From assembly GCF_014467075.1 (NCBI RefSeq), contig NZ_AP023027.1:2111501-2175500 (forward strand): DNA of 64,000 bases. Reading direction: 5' to 3'. The notes under the pieces were generated by a model that made no database searches, was not told the origin of the DNA, and saw only the letters and a program-made list of their open reading frames with translations. The translations under genes were made by a program, and so were the position numbers. Source of the stretch: Anaerostipes caccae L1-92 (GTDB lineage: Bacteria > Bacillota > Clostridia > Lachnospirales > Lachnospiraceae). How positions within the stretch are numbered: position 1 is the first letter of the stretch; every line of letters starts with the position of its first letter. Positions 7,981-16,844 of the stretch are shown here, piece by piece.

Positions 7981-8868
7981 ATGTATAACAGTCTCTTAAC
8001 AGCCTTTGTAACTGTGGCTGACTGCGGCAGTTTTACAAAAGCCGCAGAAATCCTGTACATCTCACCTACCGCCGTTATGAAACAGATCAATTCCCTGGAA
8101 AACCATCTGGACCTGAAGCTTACAAAACGGACACCCTCAGGGATTCGTCTGACGCCTGCCGGAGAGGTCATCTATAAAGACGCAAAGTTTTTATTCGATT
8201 TTTCTAAAAAATCAATTGCCAATGCCAGACAGGCCATGTCCTGTACGGACCGCACATTCTATGTGGGAACCTCCCTTTTAAACCCTGCAAAACCCTTTAT
8301 AGATTTGTGGTACCGCGTAAATGAAGATTTTCCTGGTTATAAACTGCATCTTGTTCCTTTTGACGATGACCACAATGGCATTCTCTCAGAAATATCACAA
8401 TTAGGAGAAAAATTTGATGTCCTGATCGGTGTTTGTGATTCTAAGATATGGCTGAATAAATGTCATATGCTTCCTCTCGGAAGATATAAAAAGATGTGTG
8501 CAGTCTCAAGGGAACACCGTCTTGCGAAGAAAAAGAAGCTGAAAATCATGGATTTATACGGTGAAAGACTCATGATGGTAAAACACGGTGACTCCGATAC
8601 CAATGATCATATCAGAGATGATCTTAAGAAACATCATCCTCAGATACAGATAGAAGACACCCCGCATTTTTATGATATGTCCGTGTTTAACCGGTGCGCC
8701 GAGACCGGAAATATACTGTTATCCCTGGAATGCTGGCAGGATGTTCATCCTGGGTTAGTGACCATTCCCGTAGAGTGGGAATACAGTATATCCTATGGGC
8801 TGTTATATTCACTGAACCCTGCTGATCATGTGCTGCGGCTGGTTAGAACGTTAGAACAGATAAAATAA
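7981..8868 (+). CDS. LysR-type transcriptional regulator
   Basis: 295 residues: HTH about 1-60 (FTKAAEILYISPTAVMKQIN) and an effector-binding domain to the C-terminus. Start supported by TGGAGG ahead of the ATG. It probably controls the divergent CMD-cupin pair and itself through the palindrome at 7942-7962. The linker to the effector domain is typical; the ligand is unknown. Confidence 0.9.
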   Translation: MYNSLLTAFVTVADCGSFTKAAEILYISPTAVMKQINSLENHLDLKLTKRTPSGIRLTPAGEVIYKDAKFLFDFSKKSIANARQAMSCTDRTFYVGTSLLNPAKPFIDLWYRVNEDFPGYKLHLVPFDDDHNGILSEISQLGEKFDVLIGVCDSKIWLNKCHMLPLGRYKKMCAVSREHRLAKKKKLKIMDLYGERLMMVKHGDSDTNDHIRDDLKKHHPQIQIEDTPHFYDMSVFNRCAETGNILLSLECWQDVHPGLVTIPVEWEYSISYGLLYSLNPADHVLRLVRTLEQIK

Positions 8869-8870
8869 AA

Positions 8871-8905
8871 GAGTTTACAGAAGCCATAAAAGCTTCCATA
8901 AACTC
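8871..8905 (-). terminator. Terminator between convergent genes
   Basis: Stem GAGTTTA (8871-8877) with TAAACTC (8899-8905), then GAAGC/GCTTC inside. On the minus strand it is followed by TTTTATTTTAT, so it chiefly serves the minus-strand gene ending at 8953; it also lies just behind the LysR stop. Confidence 0.7.
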
Positions 8906-8952
8906 TCTAAAACAATATAAATATTCTTTTGGACGGGTTTTGCAATTTATTT

Positions 8953-9435
8953 TTACGGTGTGTTCCTGCGTGCCTGAACCTCACTCAGAAGCAGCTTTTC
9001 TATATAAGTGTGGTTCTGCGGGCAAATCAAAAACATAAAAGCGCTGCTGCGGCATTTCTGGCAGTGCTCGCCCTTCAGCCAAAAATCATATCCCATAGAA
9101 CATCTTGGGTTACAGGAATCCGGATCTTTCATCCGTTTACAGGGTGGTGCAGAAAGAACGGCCTGTACCATTTCTTCAGGAAACGTATCCAGAACCTCTG
9201 TGTACTGATTCACATGTGCTCCGTAAATCCGGACAAGCATACCCTTTTTGCGAAACACATAATTTGCGGCGGTTTTCTTATCAAAACTGTAAGAAACCAC
9301 ATACCCGCTCCTGGCAGTCTTTATGTCAATTCTGCATCCCCGCTCCATTAATTTCTCATGAAGTTTCCTGACAAAATCCTGATTTTCTTCCGGAACAGTA
9401 ACAATAAAATCTTTAAACTCAGCTTTTTGACTCAT
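8953..9435 (-). CDS. Hypothetical protein with cysteine-rich C-terminal half
   Basis: 160 residues, no signal peptide or membrane segment. The first half (to about 100) is an alpha/beta domain I cannot assign. The second half has Cys residues grouped as PPCKRM, DSCNPRCSMG and HCQKCRSS, which could bind zinc or an iron-sulfur cluster. It is the third gene of an operon after the AraC and GyrI-like genes, 18 bp behind the latter, with a good GGGAGG site. It may share the effector of that system. Confidence 0.65.
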   Translation of the reverse strand: MSQKAEFKDFIVTVPEENQDFVRKLHEKLMERGCRIDIKTARSGYVVSYSFDKKTAANYVFRKKGMLVRIYGAHVNQYTEVLDTFPEEMVQAVLSAPPCKRMKDPDSCNPRCSMGYDFWLKGEHCQKCRSSAFMFLICPQNHTYIEKLLLSEVQARRNTP

Positions 9436-9453
9436 ATTGAGATCCTCCCTACC

Positions 9454-9960
9454 CTAGTTCGTCTTTTCCTTCACTGCAATCCAGACTTCAACTTGTCCGT
9501 CCTGACCATAAAATTCGATGTCCGGCGCCCCGGATTTCATTCTGCCGGTAATATATCCTTTATTTAACGGTTTATATTTTGATTTTGGAAGCCATTTTGT
9601 AATTGCCTGTGCTTCTGTTTTTCCTATGGTTTCCACCGTACATGGAAACACTGCCCACGTCATCGCCGGTACGGTATATTCGGCAAAACCATGTTCTGTA
9701 TCTTTGCTGCTTGAGACAGCGATCATATAATGAAATTTTCTGGAATCTGTTTTATCAGTGTTGTAAATATTGATGCCAAGCAGTCCGCCCGGCTCCTGAT
9801 CTGACAAATCTAACAATGACGCTTCCAGGTTATCTTCTTTAAACTTAGACCAAAAAATGGGGATATCTTTTCTTCCCCCGCCTTTTTTATTTGTCGTCTC
9901 AATCAAACTTCCGACAACACGAAAGCTATCCCTTTTCTCTATACGGAAAGGAAAATCCAT
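9454..9960 (-). CDS. Stand-alone GyrI-like small-molecule-binding domain protein
   Basis: 168 residues from ATG 9958-9960, chosen because GGGAGG lies eight bases ahead; the longer frame reads through this site. The sequence aligns with the C-terminal domain of the AraC protein encoded just upstream (FRVVG, then IPIFW, GLLGI, MTWAVFPC, IEFYGQDGQVEVWIAV), i.e. a GyrI/SOUL-like fold that binds cationic or amphipathic compounds. Without a DNA-binding domain it may act as a ligand sink or hydrolase, as some GyrI-like proteins do; that is inference. Confidence 0.8.
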   Translation of the reverse strand: MDFPFRIEKRDSFRVVGSLIETTNKKGGGRKDIPIFWSKFKEDNLEASLLDLSDQEPGGLLGINIYNTDKTDSRKFHYMIAVSSSKDTEHGFAEYTVPAMTWAVFPCTVETIGKTEAQAITKWLPKSKYKPLNKGYITGRMKSGAPDIEFYGQDGQVEVWIAVKEKTN

Positions 9961-9986
9961 ATATATGTCCTCCCATTTTTGTCTGT

Positions 9987-10853
9987 TTACTGTTCTCCGT
10001 CCAGGATCGGTATCCATATCTGGCTCAGATAATTCTTATCATAAAAGTTCCCGCTGCTGTACCACTCCAGTTCCGGGCACTTTGCATGCCGGAACGGATA
10101 TTTCACCAGCCATTCTTCCTCCAAATACTTCCACCCGCTGTGTATGGCCTGGGGCACAGGGCCGCTTAAATCAAACACCGCCCATGAAGTCTCCGGAATT
10201 AAAAATTCACCGTATCCTTCCGGCACTTCCCCATCTGCCGCTGCCATGATGGAATATTGCATTTCGTTTCGGCTTTCCTCCACATTGTGAAAAAGACCAA
10301 ACAGCCCCGGCGGCTCTCCTTTATCCATGGAAATCAGGCAAGAAAAAACACCATTTCTCTGACATTCACTCCAAAACTCCAATATTTTGGACGGCTTTTC
10401 TTCGTCGTCACAGAAAAACCGGATACTTTTACCTATGAGCCGGAAAGCCGGTTTCTGTTCCACCCTCCATGTATACTCCTGTTTCACTGAAACCTGCATT
10501 TTAGGCACAACTTTAAGTTTGGTCTTGCTGATCCGGGCTTCTTTCGGTGAAACACCATGGAACTGCTGAAACGCTCTTGTAAAGGAAGTCGGAGAATCAT
10601 ATCCGTACAGATAGCTTACATCGACGACTCTTTGATCGGTGCTTTTCAAATCATATCCTGCCAGAGTAAGCTTTCTGGAACGGACATACTCGGCAAAGCT
10701 GATGCCGTTCATATAAGAAAATACCTTTTGAAAAAATCCAAAGGAGCACTCCGCGATTTTGGATATCTCACCGGGATCAATCGGTTCCTGTACCCGCTGA
10801 AGGTGATGTTCTATATAGTCGATAATCATCTGCAGTTTTTCATTCCATTCCAT
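9987..10853 (-). CDS. AraC-family regulator with GyrI-like effector domain (Rob/BltR-like)
   Basis: 288 residues. Two HTH motifs at the N-terminus (about 8-110; FAEYVRSRKLTLAGYDL and DVSYLYGYDSPTSFTRAFQQFHGVSP) are followed by a GyrI-like effector-binding domain (about 130-285). This order is that of SAV1993/Rob-like multidrug or stress regulators. It heads a three-gene operon with a free-standing copy of its own effector domain 26 bp downstream. Good GAGAGGTGAG site before the ATG. Confidence 0.9.
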   Translation of the reverse strand: MEWNEKLQMIIDYIEHHLQRVQEPIDPGEISKIAECSFGFFQKVFSYMNGISFAEYVRSRKLTLAGYDLKSTDQRVVDVSYLYGYDSPTSFTRAFQQFHGVSPKEARISKTKLKVVPKMQVSVKQEYTWRVEQKPAFRLIGKSIRFFCDDEEKPSKILEFWSECQRNGVFSCLISMDKGEPPGLFGLFHNVEESRNEMQYSIMAAADGEVPEGYGEFLIPETSWAVFDLSGPVPQAIHSGWKYLEEEWLVKYPFRHAKCPELEWYSSGNFYDKNYLSQIWIPILDGEQ

Positions 10854-10951
10854 GATTTCTCACCTCTCTCTTCACTACGTCATTATAATTCATATGAAGA
10901 AAAGATTCCTCTCTTTTCAGGTACTGTTCGGATAGACTGCATGTCAATCGT

Positions 10952-11209
10952 TTAATTTTTTTCCATATGCGCCGTGATAATCGTGTAACTGTGCGCATTG
11001 ATCGTTATAATACAGCCGTCTGCTTTTACATACCAATTTTTCCCGTTTCTAGTTATTACAGCATCAGGAGATATAATTTTAGATTTGCACCATTCAGCCG
11101 GATGATCTGTGTCCAGAGAAAGGTTTCTTTTGATCCGTTCTGCACCTAAATCAGTTGTATGGATTCTGTCTATGTTTGCTTTTAATTCTCTGCTTTCGTT
11201 CATTTTCAT
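10952..11209 (-). CDS. DUF3781 family protein
   Basis: 85 residues with the DUF3781 pattern: LGAERIKRNL, then EWCKSKI, GKNWYVKADGCIITINAHSYTIITAH at the end. Small, soluble, function unknown. Its ATG directly follows the TAG of the UvrA-like gene, so it is translationally coupled to it and probably acts with it. Confidence 0.8.
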   Translation of the reverse strand: MKMNESRELKANIDRIHTTDLGAERIKRNLSLDTDHPAEWCKSKIISPDAVITRNGKNWYVKADGCIITINAHSYTIITAHMEKN

Positions 11210-13477
11210 CTAAAACTCTTCTTCTCCTCCGTCTGCCTGTGTGCATGATGCGCGAAGGCTGTCAGCCGTAAGTGTTTTTGCACTCTTTATCATATCCGCC
11301 AGTGTCCCTTCATATACAACTTCGCCGCCATGTTTTCCTCCGTCGGGTCCGATATCTATGATCCAGTCCGCCTGCTTCATCACATCCAGATTGTGCTCGA
11401 TCACCACCAGGGTATTTCCCCTGGACACAAGCATGTCAAATAACTTTAACAGCTTCTGGATATCAGACATGTGCAGTCCCGTAGTTGGCTCATCCATGAT
11501 GATAATGCCGCCCTTTTTTCCAAGATTTTTTGCCAATTTGATTCTCTGGCGCTCTCCTCCGGACAGCGTACTGAGCGGCTGTCCCAATGTCAGATAGGAT
11601 AATCCCACCTGTTCCATCACATGAAGCTTCTTCAGTATTTTTGCTTCTTCAAACACCTCCATAGCCTGGGAAGCTGTCAGCCCCAGCAGCTCCACAATAT
11701 TTCTTCCCTTATAGGTGCAGGCAAGAGCCTCCTCGTTATATCTCATTCCGCCGCAGGCTTCACACCCGGTGATAATCGGGTCCATGAAAGCCAGTTCGGT
11801 CACGATGACACCCTTTCCGCCACACACCGGACAGGCTCCTGTGGAATTAAAGCTGAACAGTCCGTCCGGTTTCCCGTTTTCTTTTGCCAGCAGTTTTCGG
11901 ACGGCGTCGAAAAATCCCAGATAAGAGGCCGGAGTAGACCGGTTGGTCGCCGTGATCGGGCCCTGATCAACCATTACAACGCTGTTCTCGTACTGAGCGG
12001 CAAATACCTTGGAGATCAGAGTACTCTTTCCGGAACCCGCCACTCCGGTCACAACGGTCATAATACCCTTAGGAATGTCCACATCTATGTGTTTTAAATT
12101 ATGGAGACAGGCTCCCCGAACCGGAAAACTGCCCGCAGAAAGCCGCGGTTTCTGCTTGACCGGAAGAGACTGGCGCATAGCTTTTCCCGTTAAGGTCTCT
12201 GAGTTTAAAAGATCTTCATAACTTCCCGCAAAAACAATTTCTCCGCCGTTTGATCCCGCCTGAGGACCCACGTCGATCACATAGTCAGCAATCGAGATCA
12301 CATCCTTGTCATGCTCTACCACAAGAACTGTATTCCCCTTGTCCCGAAGCTGCTTTAACAGTTTGTTCATGCGGCAGACGTCACGGGGATGCATCCCGGC
12401 ACTTGGCTCGTCAAAAATATAAGTCAGCCCGGTCAGACTGCTGCCCATATAACGGACCAGTTTAAGTCTCTGTGCCTCCCCGCCGGATAGTGACGGTGTT
12501 TCCCTGTTCAGATGAAGATACTCAAGTCCGATCTCAATCATTCTGTCCAGTCCTTCTATGAGCGTCTGCACCAGCACTCCCACTGTCTGATCTGTTATCT
12601 GTGACAGGGCTTCTTTCAGCTGGGGCAGCTCCATCTCACACATATCAGCGATAGAATATCCATTGATTTTACAGCTTAATGCCGCATCATTCAGCCGTTT
12701 TCCATGGCAGTCACTGCATTCCATCTCCGCGATCAGGTTTTGAGACTTTTCCTGTGTATGCCGGCTTTTATTGCTGATATCCCGATTCAGGAGTGTTTTC
12801 GTATATTTATGATAGATCCCGGTAATTTTCGGATTCTCCGGTTCACCTCTTCCGTCTCTGGAGCCATACAGGAGAAGATTGTACTCTTCTCTGGAATAAT
12901 CTTTGATCGGTTTGTCAAGATCAAACAGACCGGACCCGGCATACTGTCTCCAATACCAGGAACCGCGGCGGTAAAGAGAATCTTTGATACAGCCCTCGTT
13001 CCACGACTTTTCAGGGTCTATCAGAGCTTTGATATCCACCTTTGTAACTTTTCCAAGGCCCGAACAGGTTTTGCACATCCCGTTTGGATCATTAAATGAA
13101 AAATAGGAAGCTGTGCCCGCATATGGTTTTCCTATTCTTGAGAACAAAAGCCGCAGGCTGGAATACAGTCCGCTGATGGTCCCTACCGTTGAGCGTGCAT
13201 TTCCGCCCAGCGGGGACTGGTCTATGACAACAGATGCTGTCAAGTTGTCGATTCTCTCCGCAGCAGGTTTTGGATGCTTGGGCAGTCTCGACCGCACAAA
13301 CGCCGGGTAGGTGGCATTCATCTGCCTCTGTGACTCCGCTGCGATGGTGTCAAAGACGATACTGGATTTTCCGGAACCGGACACTCCGGTAAAGACTGTG
13401 ATCTTTTCTTTTGGAATTCTGAATGAAACATGTTTTAAATTATTCTGGGTAAGTCCCTGTACAATGATATCTGACAT
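11210..13477 (-). CDS. UvrA-like ABC ATPase (short, class UvrA2/drug-resistance type)
   Basis: 755 residues, against about 940 for housekeeping UvrA. Two ABC modules are visible: Walker A GVSGSGKSS (about 31-39) and GVAGSGKST (about 465), signatures LSGGEAQR and LSGGERQR, Walker B segments YIFDEPSAGMH and IIIMDEPTTGLH. Zinc-type CxxC pairs remain (CKTCSGLG, CSDCHG, CPVCGG, CEACGG), but the UvrB-binding and insertion regions are shortened. Relatives of this length occur in antibiotic-producing and Firmicute genomes and are linked to resistance to DNA-binding drugs. It is coupled to DUF3781 downstream. Confidence 0.88.
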   Translation of the reverse strand: MSDIIVQGLTQNNLKHVSFRIPKEKITVFTGVSGSGKSSIVFDTIAAESQRQMNATYPAFVRSRLPKHPKPAAERIDNLTASVVIDQSPLGGNARSTVGTISGLYSSLRLLFSRIGKPYAGTASYFSFNDPNGMCKTCSGLGKVTKVDIKALIDPEKSWNEGCIKDSLYRRGSWYWRQYAGSGLFDLDKPIKDYSREEYNLLLYGSRDGRGEPENPKITGIYHKYTKTLLNRDISNKSRHTQEKSQNLIAEMECSDCHGKRLNDAALSCKINGYSIADMCEMELPQLKEALSQITDQTVGVLVQTLIEGLDRMIEIGLEYLHLNRETPSLSGGEAQRLKLVRYMGSSLTGLTYIFDEPSAGMHPRDVCRMNKLLKQLRDKGNTVLVVEHDKDVISIADYVIDVGPQAGSNGGEIVFAGSYEDLLNSETLTGKAMRQSLPVKQKPRLSAGSFPVRGACLHNLKHIDVDIPKGIMTVVTGVAGSGKSTLISKVFAAQYENSVVMVDQGPITATNRSTPASYLGFFDAVRKLLAKENGKPDGLFSFNSTGACPVCGGKGVIVTELAFMDPIITGCEACGGMRYNEEALACTYKGRNIVELLGLTASQAMEVFEEAKILKKLHVMEQVGLSYLTLGQPLSTLSGGERQRIKLAKNLGKKGGIIIMDEPTTGLHMSDIQKLLKLFDMLVSRGNTLVVIEHNLDVMKQADWIIDIGPDGGKHGGEVVYEGTLADMIKSAKTLTADSLRASCTQADGGEEEF

Positions 13478-13643
13478 CTGTTATTCATACCTCTCTTCAT
13501 TTTTGTATGATGTATACCTTCAATATGAGGAAGGTGCCGGCTGTTTCCATGATATTATAAATTGTAAAATAATCATACTATAAGCGTCAAATTTATTCCT
13601 CTCTTTTCCTGCCTTCTTTTGCCAGCTTTCATAAAGCAAAAAG

Positions 13644-13677
13644 CCGGAAGCATTGATATCACATTCAAAGCTTCCGG
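13644..13677 (-). terminator. Intrinsic terminator of the large surface-protein gene
   Basis: Perfect 8-bp stem CCGGAAGC (13644-13651) / GCTTCCGG (13670-13677). On the minus strand it is followed by CTTTTTGC, nine bases beyond the stop codon. Confidence 0.75.
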
Positions 13678-13685
13678 ATCTTCTT

Positions 13686-16361
13686 TTATCTTCTCTTTTT
13701 CCTTATCCCCGCTGCAAGTCCGGTCAATGCCGCCCCAAACATAACGATGAGGCACAGAATCTGTCTCTCATCTCCTGTTCTGCTGACGCGCTTCCTTCTC
13801 ACTCTTTTCTTATACTCCCATTCCGGCACGGTCTTTTTCTGTTTTGGCTTTTTCGCAGTTGTAGGTACCGCCGTAGTCTCCGTCCTGTCCGCTTCTTTCC
13901 ACTTCGCCTTTAACTTTACATCACTGTGAACCGGAGTCTTGAAATCCCACTTCACTTCGTTTCCGTCTTCATCTATATAATACCATCCCTCAAACACATA
14001 TCCCTCTTTTGCAGGATCCCTCGGAGCTTCCGCACAGTCGCCTCCTTTGACTGTCTGTGTTTCCGGCTGATAGTCTCCTCCATCAGGATCAAAGGATACT
14101 CTGTGATCCCCGGTCAGCGTCACCTTTACTGTGGCTTTATTTCCGTCAGAAAGGGAAAAGGTGAGGTCAAAAACTCCCGTTTTTCCATCTTTCTTTGCTT
14201 TGTTAATCACTGCCAGCTGGCTTTCATCCACCAGAATCTTTGCATTATCCAGGTTCTTGTCTTTTCCTTTTGCCTGGCAGAGGTCGATGATCTGTTCCTC
14301 CGTAAAGGGCTCTCCCTTTGTAGGCTGTATCGTATGGTTCGCTCCGATCACAGAAAAAGGATCATCCTGTCCTTCCTTTGCAGCATCTGTCCCCTCATCT
14401 CTCAGAAATACGGTGATCGTGACCGTTGTATTGTCCGGTGTCCGGAAAGTCAGAGGAAAATCGCCGGTCTTCCCTGCGGTCTTTGCCGCATTGATCGCTG
14501 CAATCTGCTCTTCCTCCGCAAAACTAAGATCCTCTGTCGGAATCTCCGTCCCGTCTTTGTCCACCGCTTTAACCATGGACAGCCCTTTCAGCTGTTCTTT
14601 CGTAAAACCGTCGCCGCCGGTTTTGCTGATGATATGTTTCCCCTTTATCATCTCACCTGTGTCCGGGTTTTCTGTAATCGCATCGTACTCACCGGCCAGT
14701 GTGACCGTGACGGTTACTTTATTTCCCTTTGCATCAGAATAGGTCAGCTCAAACTCCCCGGCTTTCCCCTGTGTCTTGTGTTCATTGATCTTTTTAAACT
14801 GTTCCTGATCCACAGAGAAATCGTCGAGAGAAATATTGCTGCCTTCCTTACCTTTTCCTTTTACCTCTCCCAGATGCTTGATGTCTTCTTCTGTAAACGG
14901 GCTGCCCCCCGTTTCCTTTGTAAAGTCATTGGCTCCGATCTGTTCTTTTATGTTCTCTTTATCAAATCCCCCTGCATCCTCGCCGTCATTTCGTAAGTAA
15001 ACTGTCACCGTAGCCTTTGTGCCGTTAGGGGTGGTGTAAGTCAATGGAAAATCCCCGATTTCCCCTTTCGTTTTTGCAGCATTAATGGTTTCTAGTTCTG
15101 ACAGATCTGCCAGCGTCAGCTGTTCCGGCGGAAAGTTTGTCCCGTTTTCCTGTTTCCCCGTTACCTTTGTGAGATGATGAAGCAATTCCTCCGTAAATGG
15201 TTTCCCGCCGCTCTTGCTGATCACATGGTTAGCTCCGATCTGCTCTTTCGTATCATCCTCAATTCCGTTCACATCCCGGAACGGTCCAAAGTAAACCTTC
15301 GTGTAGAATCTTCCTACCCGGATATCGGTCTTTTCATGAAATGGCGTTCCCTCCATAAAGCTGTAATCCTCAAGACTCGTGCCGTCCTGAATATATCCCT
15401 GATATCCAGGGTCAGGCTCTGCCGTTACGTTGCTGACATTTGCATTGCCGTAGGCTGATCCAATTCCAGGCATTTTTGTACTTTTGTCCCCTATGGCAAT
15501 AACAATCGTGTCTCCTCCGCTGATGTGTACATTTTTCAGCTTATACGTTCCATCTTGCCCACTGCTTGTTCCAATCCCAGGAGCAGATGCGCCTCCCCGT
15601 GCCTCAACTTTTCCTCCGGTGATATAAAGGCCGTCGAAGTCACTTCCGTATCCTCCCCCGATACCAGGTCCACGTTCAGTCCCTGTTGCTTTGATATTTC
15701 CTCCTGAAATATAAATATTCTTCGTATATCCTCCAGCATAGACTTGTGAATTGCATGCAGAACCGATTCCCGCTACATGAGTACCTCCGCTGACTTCAAG
15801 ATTCCCCCCTTTGACCCGAAAGTTACAAAATCCGCATTCACTGGCTGTTGTGACATTAGATATTGTACTCCCGATAGCACCTGCATGTACTACATTTCCT
15901 GTTGCAATCAGTGTGCTGCAGTTATCATCACAAAGATGCCCTTCCTGATCTGCATATTCGCATTGTACGGTTAAAAATCCGTCCATTCCGTTTTTGGCAA
16001 GTACAGCTCCTCCGTTCGTATCATGACTCGTTCCATAATTACAGCCCCATATATTTACACCTTTCAGTGTAATCGTTACATCTGCATGTGAGACAATTAC
16101 GCAGCTCTGCGTCGTTGAATTGCTTTCAATCTCTACACTGTCAAATATCAGATCCGTTTTAACCCCTTTTGCCACAACTACATTGTACGACTTCGTTTTC
16201 CCTGTAATATAATAACCATTCGGATTCAGCTCTGTCTCTGCCTCTGAAAGACCTCCTCCTGATGCACCTGTCTGATTGATCCTGATATTCCCAAGGCTGA
16301 CATCCAGCATGGTCTGCCCTTCTTTCGTCTTTTTCAGAGACTTTTCTGAAACCTTATTCAC
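13686..16361 (-). CDS. Body of a large cell-wall-anchored surface protein, separated from its signal peptide by a frameshift
   Basis: 891 residues if started at GTG 16361, but that GTG has no ribosome-binding site. The frame joins the signal-peptide ORF at 16430-16678 when the G10 tract at 16435-16444 is G11 or G8. Parts: a beta-helix-like region (about 30-290) with GG-rich strands (ISGGNIKATG, ITGGKVEARG) like Carbohydrate-binding/adhesin beta-solenoids; four repeated beta domains (about 340-745), each beginning IGANHxIxKxGGxxFT and ending in TVTVTL; a Listeria-Bacteroides (InlB B-repeat) domain with FEGWY; a Thr/Lys stretch; a C-terminal SRTG-DE, hydrophobic helix and RKKRR tail, i.e. a sortase-type sorting signal with a non-canonical motif. 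Full length about 997 residues when in frame. Confidence 0.82.
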   Translation of the reverse strand: MNKVSEKSLKKTKEGQTMLDVSLGNIRINQTGASGGGLSEAETELNPNGYYITGKTKSYNVVVAKGVKTDLIFDSVEIESNSTTQSCVIVSHADVTITLKGVNIWGCNYGTSHDTNGGAVLAKNGMDGFLTVQCEYADQEGHLCDDNCSTLIATGNVVHAGAIGSTISNVTTASECGFCNFRVKGGNLEVSGGTHVAGIGSACNSQVYAGGYTKNIYISGGNIKATGTERGPGIGGGYGSDFDGLYITGGKVEARGGASAPGIGTSSGQDGTYKLKNVHISGGDTIVIAIGDKSTKMPGIGSAYGNANVSNVTAEPDPGYQGYIQDGTSLEDYSFMEGTPFHEKTDIRVGRFYTKVYFGPFRDVNGIEDDTKEQIGANHVISKSGGKPFTEELLHHLTKVTGKQENGTNFPPEQLTLADLSELETINAAKTKGEIGDFPLTYTTPNGTKATVTVYLRNDGEDAGGFDKENIKEQIGANDFTKETGGSPFTEEDIKHLGEVKGKGKEGSNISLDDFSVDQEQFKKINEHKTQGKAGEFELTYSDAKGNKVTVTVTLAGEYDAITENPDTGEMIKGKHIISKTGGDGFTKEQLKGLSMVKAVDKDGTEIPTEDLSFAEEEQIAAINAAKTAGKTGDFPLTFRTPDNTTVTITVFLRDEGTDAAKEGQDDPFSVIGANHTIQPTKGEPFTEEQIIDLCQAKGKDKNLDNAKILVDESQLAVINKAKKDGKTGVFDLTFSLSDGNKATVKVTLTGDHRVSFDPDGGDYQPETQTVKGGDCAEAPRDPAKEGYVFEGWYYIDEDGNEVKWDFKTPVHSDVKLKAKWKEADRTETTAVPTTAKKPKQKKTVPEWEYKKRVRRKRVSRTGDERQILCLIVMFGAALTGLAAGIRKKRR

Positions 16362-16429
16362 CAGAGGGACGATCGTCTCATCAGCACCCAGGAAGGTTTC
16401 TGTGATATTTTCTGTATTCTCAGATCTGC

Positions 16430-16678
16430 TTAAGCCCCCCCCCCAATTTCTTCCATGTCTTTTGACGAATCTCCTGCTTGGGTACTGGTTTCGGTCTCCG
16501 ATTTTTCTGTTGTCGGTTCTGTTTCCTCTGTATTTCCTATGTCCGCTTCAGGCTTTCTATCTTCTGTCGGTTCTGTTTCCACCTCTGCTGCTTCCTGTAC
16601 ACCGGACTCGGCAAAAACCATAGCCTGTCCCGTTCCAAATACAATGACCAACAGGAAAACTAAAAATTTTCTTTTCAT
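16430..16678 (-). CDS. Signal peptide and acidic linker of the surface protein, stopped by frameshift at a poly-G tract
   Basis: 82 residues: signal peptide 1-23 (MKRKFLVFLLVIVFG..., cleavage probably after VFA), then a Glu/Thr-rich linker ending EEIGGGA and stop. The stop directly follows the G10 tract. AAAGGAG lies eight bases before the ATG, so this is the true start of the surface-protein gene; the downstream 13686-16361 frame is its missing continuation. As sequenced, only this short peptide would be made. Confidence 0.75.
   Translation of the reverse strand: MKRKFLVFLLVIVFGTGQAMVFAESGVQEAAEVETEPTEDRKPEADIGNTEETEPTTEKSETETSTQAGDSSKDMEEIGGGA
16435..16444 (-). repeat. G10 homopolymer tract (C10 on plus strand), probable phase-variation switch
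   Basis: Ten G on the coding strand, about 79 codons into the surface-protein gene. With 10 G translation stops three codons later; with 9 G it stops soon after at a TGA; with 11 or 8 G the frame opens into the 891-residue body (2994 or 2991 bp, both multiples of three). Slipped-strand change in tract length would switch expression. A sequencing error is the alternative. Confidence 0.8.
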
Positions 16679-16813
16679 GACTATTGCTCCTTTTCCTCGT
16701 AATCTGACATTTTTTCTTATCAGGTATAAGTGCCTGTTGAAACAGTTAGATAAAAGAAAAATATTTTTTATGCAGAAACGATACTTATAAAACTTTCTTA
16801 GTAAAAAGAAAAA

Positions 16814-16838
16814 CTGGTATTACTTTTCATAATACCAG
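16814..16838 (-). terminator. Intrinsic terminator of the acyl-ACP thioesterase gene
   Basis: Perfect 9-bp stem CTGGTATTA (16814-16822) / TAATACCAG (16830-16838), 7-nt loop; on the minus strand it is followed by TTTTTCTTTTT. Confidence 0.9.
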
Positions 16839-16844
16839 ATAACC

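Noticed and set aside
13926..14996. 356-codon plus-strand frame opposite the surface-protein repeats
   Set aside because: Cys/Phe/Arg-rich composition typical of an antisense frame, no ribosome-binding site, and the opposite strand carries coherent repeated domains.
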